Of a stretch of DNA of 64,000 nt, positions 25,625-35,328 are shown piece by piece. Under the pieces are notes generated by a model, which worked only from the letters and a program-made list of their open reading frames with translations, searched no databases and was not told where the DNA came from. Source of the stretch: Hymenobacter glacialis. GTDB lineage: Bacteria; Bacteroidota; Bacteroidia; Cytophagales; Hymenobacteraceae. The number at the start of each line of letters is the position of its first letter. Within the stretch, counting starts at the first letter, position 1. The DNA lies in contig NZ_MDZC01000046.1 of assembly GCF_001816165.1 (NCBI RefSeq), positions 186,001 through 250,000 of the forward strand. Direction: 5' to 3'. The position numbers and the translations under genes were made by a program.

Positions 25625-26605
25625 ATGGAGTTGCTTTCAGTATCAGGCATCAGCTTAGCGGAGCGCGGGCAGGAGGTGCTGCAGTCCATCAGTTTTACGC
25701 AGCAGGCAGGCCAGAAGCTGGCCCTGGTTGGCGAGTCGGGCACGGGCAAAAGCACATTGCTGCAAGTCATTGCGGGCCTCATTCAACCCAGTGCGGGCAC
25801 CGTACTGGTGCAGGGCCAGCGCGTGCGCGGCCCCGCCGACACGCTGTTGCCCGGCCATCCCGGCGTGGCTTACCTCACCCAGACCTCGGAACTGCCGCAC
25901 TCCCTGCGCGTGGAACAGGTGCTGCGCTACGCCAACAAGCAGCCCCCCGCCGACGCCCAGTCCCTGTACCAGCTTTGCCGCATCGACCACCTCCTGGCGC
26001 GGCGCACCGACCAGCTCTCCGGGGGCGAGCAGCAGCGCGTGGCCCTGGCGCGCCTGTTGCTCAGCACCCCGCAGCTGCTGCTGCTGGATGAGCCCTACTC
26101 CAACCTGGACCGGACGCATAAGCAGGTACTGCAGCAGGTAATAGCGGACGTGAGCTCGCGCCTGGGCATCACCACCCTGCTGGTTTCGCACGACTCCGCC
26201 GACATCCTGTCCTGGGCCGACAGCATCCTTGTGCTGCGCAAAGGCCACATTGTGCAGCAGGACACCCCCGAACGAATTTATTACCAGCCAGCCAACGAGT
26301 ACACCGCCGCGTTATTCGGCGATTACAGCCTGGTGCGCGGCACCGACCGCCAGGCCCTGAAGCCCGTGAGCGCGCGCCGGGCGGCTGCCACGGTGCTGCT
26401 GGTGCGCCCGGAGCAGTTCCAGTTGAAATCAGTAAAAAAAGGTAACCTCCGGGGTATCGTGAGAAGCGTTCAATTCTTCGGCAGCTATTATGAGTTGGAG
26501 GTGGAACTGCCGGAATCAATTGTGAGAGTGCGAGCCGAAAAAGATGCCCACCGGCCCGGTACCGCCGTTTCGGTCTGCCTAAAGGCCGCGCGGGTTGGGA
26601 TATGA
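25625..26605 (+). CDS. ABC transporter ATP-binding protein with C-terminal TOBE-like domain
   Basis: 326 residues from the ATG at 25625; an in-frame start 18 bases earlier is possible. Walker A is GESGTGKST at residues 36-44, the signature is LSGGEQQRVALARLL near residue 131, and Walker B is LLLLDEP near residue 153, followed by the H-loop VSHD. The C-terminal 90 residues (VLLVRPEQFQLKSVKKGNLR onward) resemble a TOBE domain, as in the ATPases of polyamine, iron and molybdate importers. No permease or binding-protein gene is adjacent, so its transporter partner is encoded elsewhere. Substrate is unknown. Confidence 0.92.
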   Translation: MELLSVSGISLAERGQEVLQSISFTQQAGQKLALVGESGTGKSTLLQVIAGLIQPSAGTVLVQGQRVRGPADTLLPGHPGVAYLTQTSELPHSLRVEQVLRYANKQPPADAQSLYQLCRIDHLLARRTDQLSGGEQQRVALARLLLSTPQLLLLDEPYSNLDRTHKQVLQQVIADVSSRLGITTLLVSHDSADILSWADSILVLRKGHIVQQDTPERIYYQPANEYTAALFGDYSLVRGTDRQALKPVSARRAAATVLLVRPEQFQLKSVKKGNLRGIVRSVQFFGSYYELEVELPESIVRVRAEKDAHRPGTAVSVCLKAARVGI

Positions 26606-26941
26606 AAGTGCCCAAGGCTAATAAGTAGCAACTCGCCGAATGGGGTTTGAATCGCCCGGCATGCTCAGTTAATGTGAAATTAACACAGAATTTACACGTC
26701 TTGATAGTAACGGTTTGAAGAAGCCGGTGCGTTACGGAAGCGCACTGTAACGGAAATAGATAATTCCAGCTTTTATAAATGACAAAAACTTATACCCTTA
26801 ACTTTGAATTTATAACGCTATGTGAGCCAATGTTTTAATGGTTATTCCGGTTTAGATAAAATATTTAATTATCTTTTAATCATATTTTCAATGTTGTATA
26901 TCACAGATAAAGTGGTTATTTGATTAGAATTACATTAGTCA
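26606..26941. other. AT-rich intergenic region
   Basis: 336 bases between the ABC ATPase gene and the gene at 26942. From about 26680 the sequence is much richer in A and T than the neighbouring genes. It holds a TAACTTTG box (26799-26806). No coding frame of note is seen. Confidence 0.5.
26799..26806 (+). promoter_or_regulatory. -7 box upstream of the gene at 26942
   Basis: TAACTTTG matches TAnnTTTG. If used, the transcript would have a leader of about 130 AT-rich bases before the ATG. No convincing -33 element. Confidence 0.35.
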
Positions 26942-27466
26942 ATGCTTAACCAGAACCGCTTGTCGACTCAATCCTTGCCTACGCTTCCGTTTTTCCCGGT
27001 TACCTGCCGGGAAGGCTCCACGCTGCTGCGGGGCCGCACCCGACGGGCCCTGACGGCGGAGGAAGTTACCAAAACGTGCGAGGTCTTGCTGGCGGCCGCG
27101 TTGCGGCGCAGGTGTTCATTTTGGCTGCTCGACGGCCGCGTGAACACCACGGCGCACACCGCAGAGCTGCACGAATGGCTGCAGGAAGACTACTTTCCAC
27201 GGGTGCGGGCGCAATTGGGCCACCCTCCGTGCATTGCCCTGCTCGTAGCTCCCTGCCTGTGGCATGATATGGCCAGCATAGGATTGGATGCGCCTGCGCA
27301 GTGGCCCATGTGGGGTGCCCGGGTTGGTTGGTTCAGGGAAGAGCGCGACGCCCTGGAGTGGTTGCGCCACCAGGGCGCTCAGGCACGCACCCGCCTGCAG
27401 CTAACTGGTGAAGAATGGCAGCCGCTCATCGCCGGCCAGTACCAGCAATTGTCGTTCAACTTTTAG
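26942..27466 (+). CDS. hypothetical protein
   Basis: 174 residues without signal peptide or membrane segment. A hydrophobic strand SFWLLDGRVNTT (about residues 59-70) and the preceding helix (TAEEVTKTCEVLLAAALRR) suggest a small alpha/beta fold somewhat like SpoIIAA/STAS proteins; this is an impression, not an assignment. The second half is Trp-rich (WPMWGARVGWFREERDALEW). It has no operon partner. Its GC content is normal while its upstream region is AT-rich. Confidence 0.65.
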   Translation: MLNQNRLSTQSLPTLPFFPVTCREGSTLLRGRTRRALTAEEVTKTCEVLLAAALRRRCSFWLLDGRVNTTAHTAELHEWLQEDYFPRVRAQLGHPPCIALLVAPCLWHDMASIGLDAPAQWPMWGARVGWFREERDALEWLRHQGAQARTRLQLTGEEWQPLIAGQYQQLSFNF

Positions 27467-27488
27467 CCCACGCCCCCCGGGCTGCGGT

Positions 27489-27848
27489 TTAATATTGGCC
27501 AATGGAAAGCAGGACCAGGGTGCAGGCCTCCTCTGTGAGAATGCCGCGTTCGTGCGCCAGACGCTCCAGCTCCGGATTTTCGGTGCCGGGATTAAACAGT
27601 ATGCGGCGGGGCTTCAGGTCCAGAATGTAGTCGTACCAGCCCGGCTGATTCTGCGGCCCTACGTACAGCGTCACGGTGTCGATATCGGAAGACTCGGGCC
27701 GGTCGGTATGAATGTTCAGGCCGGCAACCTGGCCTTTACGAATGCCCACGGGCAGGACTTCGTGGCCGTGGTTTTTTAGCATGTGTACCGCCCGATAAGA
27801 ATACCGAGCAGGATTATCAGAAGCGCCTAGAACGAGGGTCTTTTTCAT
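27489..27848 (-). CDS. CoA-binding domain protein (YccU-like)
   Basis: 119 residues from the ATG at 27848. The frame stays open upstream but the Rossmann fold begins at once with KKTLVLGASDNPARYSYRAV, so the shorter start is preferred. HEVLPVGIRKGQVAGLNIHT and the C-terminal ILFNPGTENPELERLAHERG match the single-domain CoA-binding family (succinyl-CoA ligase alpha-like). Its physiological role is unknown. Confidence 0.88.
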   Translation of the reverse strand: MKKTLVLGASDNPARYSYRAVHMLKNHGHEVLPVGIRKGQVAGLNIHTDRPESSDIDTVTLYVGPQNQPGWYDYILDLKPRRILFNPGTENPELERLAHERGILTEEACTLVLLSIGQY

Positions 27849-28072
27849 ATAAAGCAAAAAAACGGGGGTGAAGAGCTGAGAGTTTTGAGCGTCGCCCAGG
27901 ACCGATATCCAAGGCTTACCGTTTGCGGCCGTCGCTAACTGCTGCGCCGGGCCTTTCAAAACTGCTTTATAAATACTCGTTCAGCACGCTACGGGTTATT
28001 AATTGCGCGCCATCGTTTGTGCCATAGGGAATTACCTGCCAACACCAACAAAAACCAACCACACCAGCAGCC

Positions 28073-29641
28073 CTAGGCAAAAACCGCCCGTACGGCTTCC
28101 GCGCACCGCTCGCCGTCCATCGCAGCCGATACGATGCCACCCGCGTAGCCGGCTCCCTCGCCGCACGGAAAAAGTCCCGCTACCACGGGGTGCTGCAGCG
28201 TATCCCGGTCGCGGGGAATGCGCACGGGGGCCGAGGTACGGCTTTCGACCCCCACAATCTGGGCGGCGTTGGTGGCAAAGCCCGGTATTTTGCGGCCGAA
28301 GTCGCGGAAGCCCTGGCGGAGCCGCTCGGCGAGGGCGGCACCCAGCACCTCGTCCATGCGCACCGAAACCAGGCCCGGCTGGTAGGAGGTTTCCAGCAGG
28401 TTGGCCGAAAGCTTATTGTTGAGGAAGTCCCCCAGCAATTGGGCCGGCGCGCGCTGGGTGCCACCCGCCGCCTGACAGGCGCGCTGCTCCACCGCTTGCT
28501 GAAACCGCAGGCCGGCCAGGGGGCCGTACTGCTCCACGTCCAGGTCAGACAGCTCCACGGCGGCCACAATGCCCGAATTGGCAAACCGGGAGTCGCGGCG
28601 GCTCGGCGACATGCCGTTTACCACTACTTCGCCCGGCGCCGTAGCCGCCGGCACAATAAAGCCGCCGGGGCACATGCAAAACGAAAACACCCCGCGCTGC
28701 TCACCCTGCACTTCGGTTTGGTGCACCAGCGCGTAGGACGCTGCCGGAAGCAAGCCGCGTTCGGGTCGCCGGTACTGGGCCTGGTCAATTAGCGCTTGCG
28801 GATGCTCTACGCGCACCCCCAGCGCAAAGGGCTTGGCTTCGATGAGCACCCCGCGGCGGTGGAGCAATTCGTAAATGTCGCGAGCCGAATGGCCGGTGGC
28901 CAGAATGGTGGCCTCGGCTTCCAGCACTTCGCCGCTGGCCGTCACCACGCCCCGCAGGCGGTTGTTGTCCAGGAGCAGGTCGGTCACGCGGGTGTCGAAA
29001 CGCACTTCGCCGCCCGCTTCGATGATGGCCTCGCGCAAGGCCTGCACCACCGCCGGCAGCTTGTTGGTGCCGATGTGGGGGTGAGCATCTATCAGGATGT
29101 CGGGAGTGGCGCCGTGCTGCACAAAGCGCCGCAGCACCCGGCCCACATCGCCGCGCTTGGTGGCGCGGGTGTAAAGCTTGCCGTCGGAGTAGGTGCCGGC
29201 ACCGCCTTCGCCAAAACAGTAATTAGAATCGGGGTTTACCAATTGCTCTTTGTTGATGGCGGCCAGGTCGCGGCGCCTTGCCCGCACGTCACGGCCGCGT
29301 TCCAACACTACGGGTTTCAACCCAAGCTCAATGCAGCGCAGCGCAGCAAAAAGGCCAGCTGGGCCGGCACCAATAATGAGCACGGCTCTCTTGGTTATAT
29401 TAACATTTGGATAAACAAACCAAGGGCCCGCTAAATCTTTTGGTGTGCCAGATGTGTAAATATCAGCGCGCAGTCTTACAACAGCTTGCCGGCCCCTGGC
29501 ATCAATAGAACGCTTGCGCAGGTGTATAAAATCGACTTCTCCGGGTTTATACCCGGCGTGTTCTAGCAAGGCTTCGTACCGGGCAAACTCATCAAAAGCT
29601 ACTTCAGGGAGCAGAAGCGCTTCAATTTCATGTTTTAACAT
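28073..29641 (-). CDS. FAD-dependent dehydrogenase (COG2509-like)
   Basis: 522 residues. The first 90 residues are a small N-terminal domain (HLRKRSIDARGRQAVVRLRA). The dinucleotide fold GAGPAGLFAALRCIELGLKP begins near residue 93. CFGEGGAGTYSDGKLYTRAT and the later FSFCMCPGGFIVPAA are characteristic of this uncharacterised dehydrogenase group. The C-terminal FPCGEGAGYAGGIVSAAMDG is the FAD-binding end motif. Substrate is unknown. The gene stands alone. Confidence 0.9.
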   Translation of the reverse strand: MLKHEIEALLLPEVAFDEFARYEALLEHAGYKPGEVDFIHLRKRSIDARGRQAVVRLRADIYTSGTPKDLAGPWFVYPNVNITKRAVLIIGAGPAGLFAALRCIELGLKPVVLERGRDVRARRRDLAAINKEQLVNPDSNYCFGEGGAGTYSDGKLYTRATKRGDVGRVLRRFVQHGATPDILIDAHPHIGTNKLPAVVQALREAIIEAGGEVRFDTRVTDLLLDNNRLRGVVTASGEVLEAEATILATGHSARDIYELLHRRGVLIEAKPFALGVRVEHPQALIDQAQYRRPERGLLPAASYALVHQTEVQGEQRGVFSFCMCPGGFIVPAATAPGEVVVNGMSPSRRDSRFANSGIVAAVELSDLDVEQYGPLAGLRFQQAVEQRACQAAGGTQRAPAQLLGDFLNNKLSANLLETSYQPGLVSVRMDEVLGAALAERLRQGFRDFGRKIPGFATNAAQIVGVESRTSAPVRIPRDRDTLQHPVVAGLFPCGEGAGYAGGIVSAAMDGERCAEAVRAVFA

Positions 29642-29796
29642 ATGTGTAAGATGAAAGGTAGTTATCCTTTATATTAATATATGGCACTGGGCACCACCAG
29701 CACAAAGTTAGGAGCGGTGGATGAAGGTAGGCGGCGAAACGTTGGACAAACTGAAAAAGAGCACTTATACCGGCCAACCAAGTATTACTTTGCTGC

Positions 29797-31119
29797 ATGA
29801 TGTCCTCGCCCGTTCCCCACCAAACTGTTTCGCGCCTGCGCTCCATCGTCAGTGGCTCCATAGGCAACCTGGTGGAGTGGTACGACTGGTACGCCTACTC
29901 GGCCTTTGCTTTGTACTTCGCCCCGGTCTTCTTTCCCAAAGGCAGCTCCACGGCTCAGCTGCTGAACACCGCGGCCATTTTTGCTGTGGGCTTTCTGATG
30001 CGGCCGCTTGGGGCGTGGCTGCTGGGCATCTACGCCGACCGGCATGGCCGGCGGGCCGCGCTGCTGCTTTCGGTGCAGCTCATGGCGGGGGGCTCGTTGC
30101 TGATAGCCGCTACGCCGGGCTACGCCACCATTGGGGTGGCGGCGCCGGCCCTGCTGCTGCTGGCCCGATTGATACAGGGTATCAGCGTGGGGGGGGAATA
30201 CGGCACCTCGGCCACCTACCTCAGCGAGATGGCAGGGGCCCGGCACCGCGGCTTCTGGTCCAGCTTCCAGTACCTCACCCTCATGGGGGGCCAGTTGCTA
30301 GCGCTTACGGTGCAGCTGGGCTTGCAGCGCAGCCTCAGCCCCGACCAGCTGGGCGACTGGGGCTGGCGCATTCCATTTGTGATTGGGGCCGTGGCTGCCA
30401 TAGGGGCCTTGTACCTGCGCACCCACATGGGCGAAACCGCCGCTTTTGAAGAGCAGCAACGCGTGCGCGTTTCCGATGACCCCGAGGGTGAAGGGCCGGC
30501 TCCTTCGCAGGGCCAGATGCGCCAACTGCTCCAGCACCCGCGGGCGGTGCTCACGGTGGTGGGGCTCACCCTGGGGGGGACGCTGGCGTTCTACACCTTC
30601 ACCACCTACGCCCAGAAATTCCTGGTCAACACCTCTGGTTTTTCCAAAGAGCAGGCCACCCTCATCTCTTTTGTGGTAATGGCCGTGGCGCTGCTGTTTC
30701 AGCCCCTGATGGGCGCTATATCGGATAAGGTGGGACGGCGGCCGGTACTGCTGCTATTTGGCATTGGCGCTACCCTGGGCACGGTGCCGGTGTTGCGGCT
30801 CCTGGCTTCTACCACCGATGCAGGGCTGGCCGCCGGCCTGCTGGTGGTCGCGCTGTTTGTGGTCAGCGGGTACACTTCAATTAGTGCGGTGGTCAAAGCT
30901 GAGCTATTTCCCACCAGCATTCGCGCTTTGGGTGTGGGGCTGCCGTTTGCCCTTACGGTGGCCATTTTTGGCGGCACGGCAGAATATGTGGCCCTTTTCG
31001 CCAAAAACCAGGGCGTGGAGGAATGGTTTTACTGGTACGTGACGGCGTGTGCTTTCCTGTCGCTGCTGGTGTACTGGCGCATGGGCGAGCCCCGTGCCTC
31101 AGGCCTCATGGATGACTAA
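29797..31119 (+). CDS. MFS transporter, metabolite:H+ symporter (MHS) family
   Basis: 440 residues with about twelve membrane segments. NLVEWYDWYAYSAFALYF at the first helix and GFLMRPLGAWLLGIYADRHG, the loop 2-3 motif, are hallmarks of the MHS group (KgtP, ShiA, ProP relatives). IQGISVGGEYGTSATYLSEM follows in helix 4-5. These proteins import dicarboxylates, shikimate or osmolytes with protons. Substrate is not predictable here; 2-oxoglutarate-type carriers are the nearest recollection. Confidence 0.92.
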   Translation: MMSSPVPHQTVSRLRSIVSGSIGNLVEWYDWYAYSAFALYFAPVFFPKGSSTAQLLNTAAIFAVGFLMRPLGAWLLGIYADRHGRRAALLLSVQLMAGGSLLIAATPGYATIGVAAPALLLLARLIQGISVGGEYGTSATYLSEMAGARHRGFWSSFQYLTLMGGQLLALTVQLGLQRSLSPDQLGDWGWRIPFVIGAVAAIGALYLRTHMGETAAFEEQQRVRVSDDPEGEGPAPSQGQMRQLLQHPRAVLTVVGLTLGGTLAFYTFTTYAQKFLVNTSGFSKEQATLISFVVMAVALLFQPLMGAISDKVGRRPVLLLFGIGATLGTVPVLRLLASTTDAGLAAGLLVVALFVVSGYTSISAVVKAELFPTSIRALGVGLPFALTVAIFGGTAEYVALFAKNQGVEEWFYWYVTACAFLSLLVYWRMGEPRASGLMDD

Positions 31120-31220
31120 TCCCAGAAAACTAGTCTGACGCAACGGTTGGGATTCCATCGTTAACCAAAGTCCACGGCTGGTGCCCTTGCTTCCAGCTAA
31201 TACCAGCGCTGCGGCCAGGC

Positions 31221-31490
31221 TTACTTGGCTGGAGTGATTTCAGTAGAAGGAAAGCCTTGGGTAAGCTTGCCCAGGTTGGTGTGGGAGCGGGCCGTGTTTT
31301 CATACACTTCGGCTACCATGCTCATGATGGCCTGTGCTACTTCCGGCGTGTGGCGGGCCACCGTTCCGCTCAGCACGTTGTAATAAAACGCCGCCAGGGC
31401 GTCGCCGTCCCACATGCTGCTCATGTTTTGGTGAAGGCTTTGCAGCTGGGCCAGAGAGGAGTCGATGTTCTTTTTGTCGGGTTGGGACAT
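31221..31490 (-). CDS. small helical hypothetical protein
   Basis: 89 residues, no signal peptide. Hydrophilic helices (SLAQLQSLHQNMSSMWDGDA and TPEVAQAIMSMVAEVYENTA) make up nearly all of it. Start at the ATG at 31490. Function unknown. It is downstream of the tryptophan dioxygenase gene on the same strand but separated from it by a strong terminator, so it is probably transcribed independently. Confidence 0.65.
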   Translation of the reverse strand: MSQPDKKNIDSSLAQLQSLHQNMSSMWDGDALAAFYYNVLSGTVARHTPEVAQAIMSMVAEVYENTARSHTNLGKLTQGFPSTEITPAK

Positions 31491-31510
31491 GGGGTTCGGC
31501 GGTTAAAAAG

Positions 31511-31548
31511 AAAAGGGCAGGTTCTCCAGTACGGAAACCTGCCCTTTT
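31511..31548 (-). terminator. intrinsic terminator downstream of tryptophan dioxygenase
   Basis: A 13-base perfect stem, AAAAGGGCAGGTT (31511-31523) with AACCTGCCCTTTT (31536-31548). On the minus strand it is preceded by the dioxygenase stop at 31627 and ends in a T-run. Confidence 0.8.
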
Positions 31549-31626
31549 CGTGTTACAAAATGCGAAATATCTCACTGCCGGCCCTGCCCTGCACGAGCCT
31601 ATATGCGGGGGGGAGTGGCCCGCTCA

Positions 31627-32649
31627 CTATTTGTCCATGCGGTCGTTGCGCGCCGGGGTTTTGCCCGGAATCTCCTCCAGCACCTGTTCCACCCAGCCTT
31701 TGCCCCAGTCTTCCAGTTCCTGGGCGCTCCACAGCTGCGGGTAGAAAATGCGGCGCTGGAATTTGGGAGGCAGGTAATTGCGCCAGTTGGTGCCGCCCGT
31801 GGCCGGTACGTCGGTGGGGTTGCTCTGCAGGTAGCGCACCGCCGACTTGAAGTGCATCAGGGGCCAGTTCACGTTTACGCTGACGTCGAGCTGGCGCAGG
31901 GCGCGCAGCAGGCGCGGGTGCTGCTGGTCTTCGGCGGGCAGGCGCTGCACCACGGCCCACACGTTGCGTTCCTGGTAGGCCGCGGCGTGCCGCACGAGGT
32001 CGGCCGTGTACTTGCGCTCAAATTCTATCAGGGTAAGGGCTTTGGCACCGCTTTCCTCGATGGTGGCGCCGGCTTTCCAGTAGATGCAGCCCAGCATCTG
32101 GTCGTGGTCGTGGGCCGCGGCTTCGCCCAGGGCCTGGCGCTTGGCCTCGTCGGTGAGGTTGGAGAGGCTGGTGCTGGCAATTTCTATCATGCGGTACTGC
32201 ACCGACTGAAACCCCGAAGCTGGCATGAGGGCCATGCGGAAGTCCAGGAACTGCTGCTTGTCCATGCCGTCTACCATCACATCAAACGAGTCGATGAGGT
32301 TGTCGAAATAGCGGATAATGCGGCCCAGGCGCAGCACCACTTCGCCCAGGGTGGGCTCGGTGAGGTTGCCTATCTGTTCGTATTCGCAGAGGCAAAGCTT
32401 GAAGTACAGCTCCGAAATCTGGTGGTACATGATGAAAATTCGCTCGTCGGGGATGTTCGTGAGCGGGCGCTGCAGCGAGAGCAGGGTGTCGAGCTCGATG
32501 TAGTCCCAGTAGTTTACGTATTTGGCGTGGTACAAGCCTTCGAGGTAGGCGGCCAGGTCTTGGCCATCGGGCGCGTACCTGGTTTGCAACAGGCGCAATT
32601 GCGCCAGTACGGCCGGCGAAAACTCGTCCGGGGAGGGGTGGTTGGGCAT
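31627..32649 (-). CDS. kynA: tryptophan 2,3-dioxygenase family protein
   Basis: 340 residues from the ATG at 32649; 17 further codons upstream are open but compositionally poor. The enzyme opens the indole ring of tryptophan to N-formylkynurenine using heme and O2. FIMYHQISELYFKLCLCEYE matches the substrate-binding H-Q-x-x-E-L-x-F-K motif. SGFQSVQYRMIEIAS carries the arginine that binds the substrate carboxylate. NWPLMHFKSAVRYL contains the likely proximal heme histidine, and VPATGGTNWRNYL the GGT motif. No other kynurenine-pathway gene is adjacent. A hairpin terminator follows. Confidence 0.88.
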   Translation of the reverse strand: MPNHPSPDEFSPAVLAQLRLLQTRYAPDGQDLAAYLEGLYHAKYVNYWDYIELDTLLSLQRPLTNIPDERIFIMYHQISELYFKLCLCEYEQIGNLTEPTLGEVVLRLGRIIRYFDNLIDSFDVMVDGMDKQQFLDFRMALMPASGFQSVQYRMIEIASTSLSNLTDEAKRQALGEAAAHDHDQMLGCIYWKAGATIEESGAKALTLIEFERKYTADLVRHAAAYQERNVWAVVQRLPAEDQQHPRLLRALRQLDVSVNVNWPLMHFKSAVRYLQSNPTDVPATGGTNWRNYLPPKFQRRIFYPQLWSAQELEDWGKGWVEQVLEEIPGKTPARNDRMDK

Positions 32650-32923
32650 AGGTAATAGGGGGTGAGAGGGGTGGGAAAAGCCTGGGTGGGCCCGTGGCAA
32701 ATATCGTTAAATTCCCGATGCAAGTCCGGCCCGCGCCCGGCCGCCGGTGGCCTACGCCGCAGTTGCTTGGATGTGGCGCATCTTTGCGGCTGAAGAGTGG
32801 TGCCCGCGGGCAGGGCGGCTGCGGCTTTCACTTTGCAGCAGGTAGGTTTGCCTGGTATTTGCCTCTCAGTCGGGGTAAGTTCTCTATTTTTAGCCCCATA
32901 ACCTCAACCTCTGGCGCAAGCCC

Positions 32924-33604
32924 ATGGCCGAAAAATCCAGCATCTTCGATATGATTGGGCCCGTGATGATTGGGCCCAGCTCCTCGCATACCGCCGGCGT
33001 GGTGCGCATTGCGCGTGCCGCCATCCGCATTCTGGGCGCCGTGCCCACCGAGGCCGTCGTCACGTTCTACAACTCCTTTGCTCGCACCTACGAAGGCCAT
33101 GGCTCCGACCGCGCCATTGTGGCCGGCCTGCTGGGCTATGCGCCCGACGACACCCGCATTCGCACCGCGTTCGACCACGCCCGGGAGGCCGGGCTGCAGT
33201 TCACGTTTCAGAGCGTGGGCAATGCTTCCACCATGCACCCCAACACCATTAAGCTCAACCTACTGGATGCCCACACCGGCCACCGGGTGGAGGTAGTGGG
33301 CCAGAGCCGGGGCGGCGGCGTGATTCGGATAGTGGAGGTGGACGGGTTTCCGTCCGATTTCTCCGGCTCGCTCCACACGCTCATCATCGACGCGAGCGAT
33401 GTGCCGGGCTCCATCGCCTTCATCGCTTCGGTTATTGCCCACGACGAGTGCAACATTGCCACCATGTTTGTGAGCCGCAGGGGCCGCAACGACGCAGCCC
33501 GGCAATTTATTGAAATGGACAGCCCCATCAAAGAAATAACCCTGTCGTATTTGCGGCAGCTGAACTGGGTGCAGCGCATTACCTACATTCCCACCTTGGA
33601 ATGA
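32924..33604 (+). CDS. sdaAB: L-serine dehydratase, iron-sulfur type, beta subunit
   Basis: 226 residues. The beta chain of the [4Fe-4S] L-serine ammonia-lyase that turns serine into pyruvate and ammonia. SIFDMIGPVMIGPSSSHTAG at residues 5-24 is the family signature, with the SSSHTAG phosphate-loop-like motif. From about residue 150 an ACT domain is seen (LIIDASDVPGSIAFIASVIA). The alpha subunit, which carries the cluster cysteines, is not in the window, so the two-gene arrangement is split. Confidence 0.94.
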   Translation: MAEKSSIFDMIGPVMIGPSSSHTAGVVRIARAAIRILGAVPTEAVVTFYNSFARTYEGHGSDRAIVAGLLGYAPDDTRIRTAFDHAREAGLQFTFQSVGNASTMHPNTIKLNLLDAHTGHRVEVVGQSRGGGVIRIVEVDGFPSDFSGSLHTLIIDASDVPGSIAFIASVIAHDECNIATMFVSRRGRNDAARQFIEMDSPIKEITLSYLRQLNWVQRITYIPTLE

Positions 33605-33674
33605 CCCCCGGGCGCTGTAATGCTTAGCGCCTTCCACCGATTACTATACCCAAGAAGCACCATTTCTCTGCAAG

Positions 33675-35228
33675 ATGAAACGAGGGAATACCATGAATGC
33701 CCCCGGCGCGATGGCCGTGCTAGTGGGCGCCATGCTGGCCGCTGGGCCCGCCGCCCGGGCCCAGGCCCCCGCCACACCCCCGGCACCGGCCGCTGCGGTC
33801 CTGGGCAGCGGCGTAGCCGCACCCACTGGCCCCTGGACGCTGCAAAGCGCCGTGGACTACGCGTTGAAAAATAACCTCACCGTACGCCAGAGCGAGCTTA
33901 CTGCTCAACAGCAGCAAGCGGTGCAGCGCCTCAACCGCGCCGCCCAACTGCCCACGGCGGGCCTCTCGGGCTCGCAGGGCTTCAACTTCGGCACCAACCG
34001 GGACCCGTTCACCAACCAGTTTCAGCAGCTGAACGTGCGCTCCAACAACTTCTCGGCCACGGCGCAGGCCACGCTTTTTGCCGGTTTCCAGCTCCGCAAT
34101 ACCGTGAAGCAGGGCGTGCTGGACGCGCAGGCCGCCCGCATCGACATTGAGAAAGCCCGCAACGACCTGTCGCTGAACGTGGCTTCTTCTTTTTTGCAGC
34201 TGCTGCTGGCGCAGGAACTGATTCGGGCCTCGGAAGCCCGCATGGGCTCGGTGCAGGAACAAGTAACACGCAGCGAGAAGCTGCTAAAGGCCGGCGCCGT
34301 GGCCGAGGGCAACCTCCTCGACAGCCGCGCCCAGCTTGCCAGTGAGGAACGTACCCTGGTGACGGCCCAAAACCAGCGCGACCTCGCCCAGCTTGCCCTG
34401 GTGCAAAACCTGAACCTTGACCCGGCCACGGCCGGAAGCTTTGAGGTGGTGGTGCCCGCCCTGCCCGACCCCTCCCAGTACGGGGCCGCTACGGCCAACG
34501 CCCTCGACCCCAACGCCACGTTCGAGCTGGCCCGCCAGCGCCTGCCCGAAATAAAAGCGGCCGACCTGCGCGTGCAAAGCGCCCGGCGCGGCATCGATAT
34601 TGCCCGGGGGGCCTACTACCCGCGCCTGACCGTGGCCGGAGGCGTGCAAACCGGCTTCTCGTCGGTGCGCAACCAGACGGTGCGTGTGAACGGAGAGCCT
34701 ATTGAAGTGCCGGTGTTGCAACGCAACCCCACCGCGCCGGGCGGCTATTCGTCCTCGCCCTTCGTGCTGCTCAGCCCCCAGACCACCTTCCAGACGCTGC
34801 CGTATAAGTTTTTCGACCAGCTGGGCGACAACCAGGGCGAGTTTGTGCAGTTCAACCTCAACATACCCATTCTAAACGGCCTGCAGACCCGCGTAGGGGT
34901 GCAGCGTGCCCAAATCAATGTTCAGCAAAGCGAGCTGCGCGCCGAGCAAGTGACGCTGCAGCTGCGCCAAACCATTCAGCAGAGCTTTGCCGATGCGCTG
35001 GCCGCTCAGCGCCGCTACCAGGCCAGCTCCCGGCAGGTGGACGCCCTCACGCTGGCGTTCCGCAACGCCGAAATCCGCTTCAACAACGGCCTGTTAAACG
35101 GCACAGACTTCAACATAGCCCGCAACAATCTTACCGCAGCCGAATCGGACATGATTCAGGCCAAGTTTGAATTTGTGTTCCGCCGCAAGGTGCTGGAGTT
35201 CTACGAGGGCAAGCCCCTGACCCTGTAA
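33675..35228 (+). CDS. TolC-family outer-membrane efflux protein
   Basis: 517 residues (511 if the ATG at 33693 is used). A signal peptide ends near the Ala/Pro-rich stretch around residue 35. The mature part repeats the two OEP domains: LQSAVDYALKNNLTVRQSEL near residue 55 and SARRGIDIARGAYYPRLTVA near residue 308 are the conserved helix and strand of each half. It forms the trimeric outer-membrane duct of a tripartite exporter. The adaptor gene follows 100 bases downstream. Confidence 0.93.
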   Translation: MKRGNTMNAPGAMAVLVGAMLAAGPAARAQAPATPPAPAAAVLGSGVAAPTGPWTLQSAVDYALKNNLTVRQSELTAQQQQAVQRLNRAAQLPTAGLSGSQGFNFGTNRDPFTNQFQQLNVRSNNFSATAQATLFAGFQLRNTVKQGVLDAQAARIDIEKARNDLSLNVASSFLQLLLAQELIRASEARMGSVQEQVTRSEKLLKAGAVAEGNLLDSRAQLASEERTLVTAQNQRDLAQLALVQNLNLDPATAGSFEVVVPALPDPSQYGAATANALDPNATFELARQRLPEIKAADLRVQSARRGIDIARGAYYPRLTVAGGVQTGFSSVRNQTVRVNGEPIEVPVLQRNPTAPGGYSSSPFVLLSPQTTFQTLPYKFFDQLGDNQGEFVQFNLNIPILNGLQTRVGVQRAQINVQQSELRAEQVTLQLRQTIQQSFADALAAQRRYQASSRQVDALTLAFRNAEIRFNNGLLNGTDFNIARNNLTAAESDMIQAKFEFVFRRKVLEFYEGKPLTL

Positions 35229-35328
35229 CAGTTGTTCGTGTGCCCGGAGTGGGTCCTGGCTGCGGCTGGCATTGGCAGCGGGAACGAAAACGCATCTACA
35301 ACTGACTTAAAACAACCGAACCATTAAT

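Noticed and set aside
24396..25658. 420-codon plus-strand frame across the sigma/anti-sigma region
   Set aside because: It runs opposite well-supported minus-strand genes and has Arg/Ala/Gly-rich composition without any domain.
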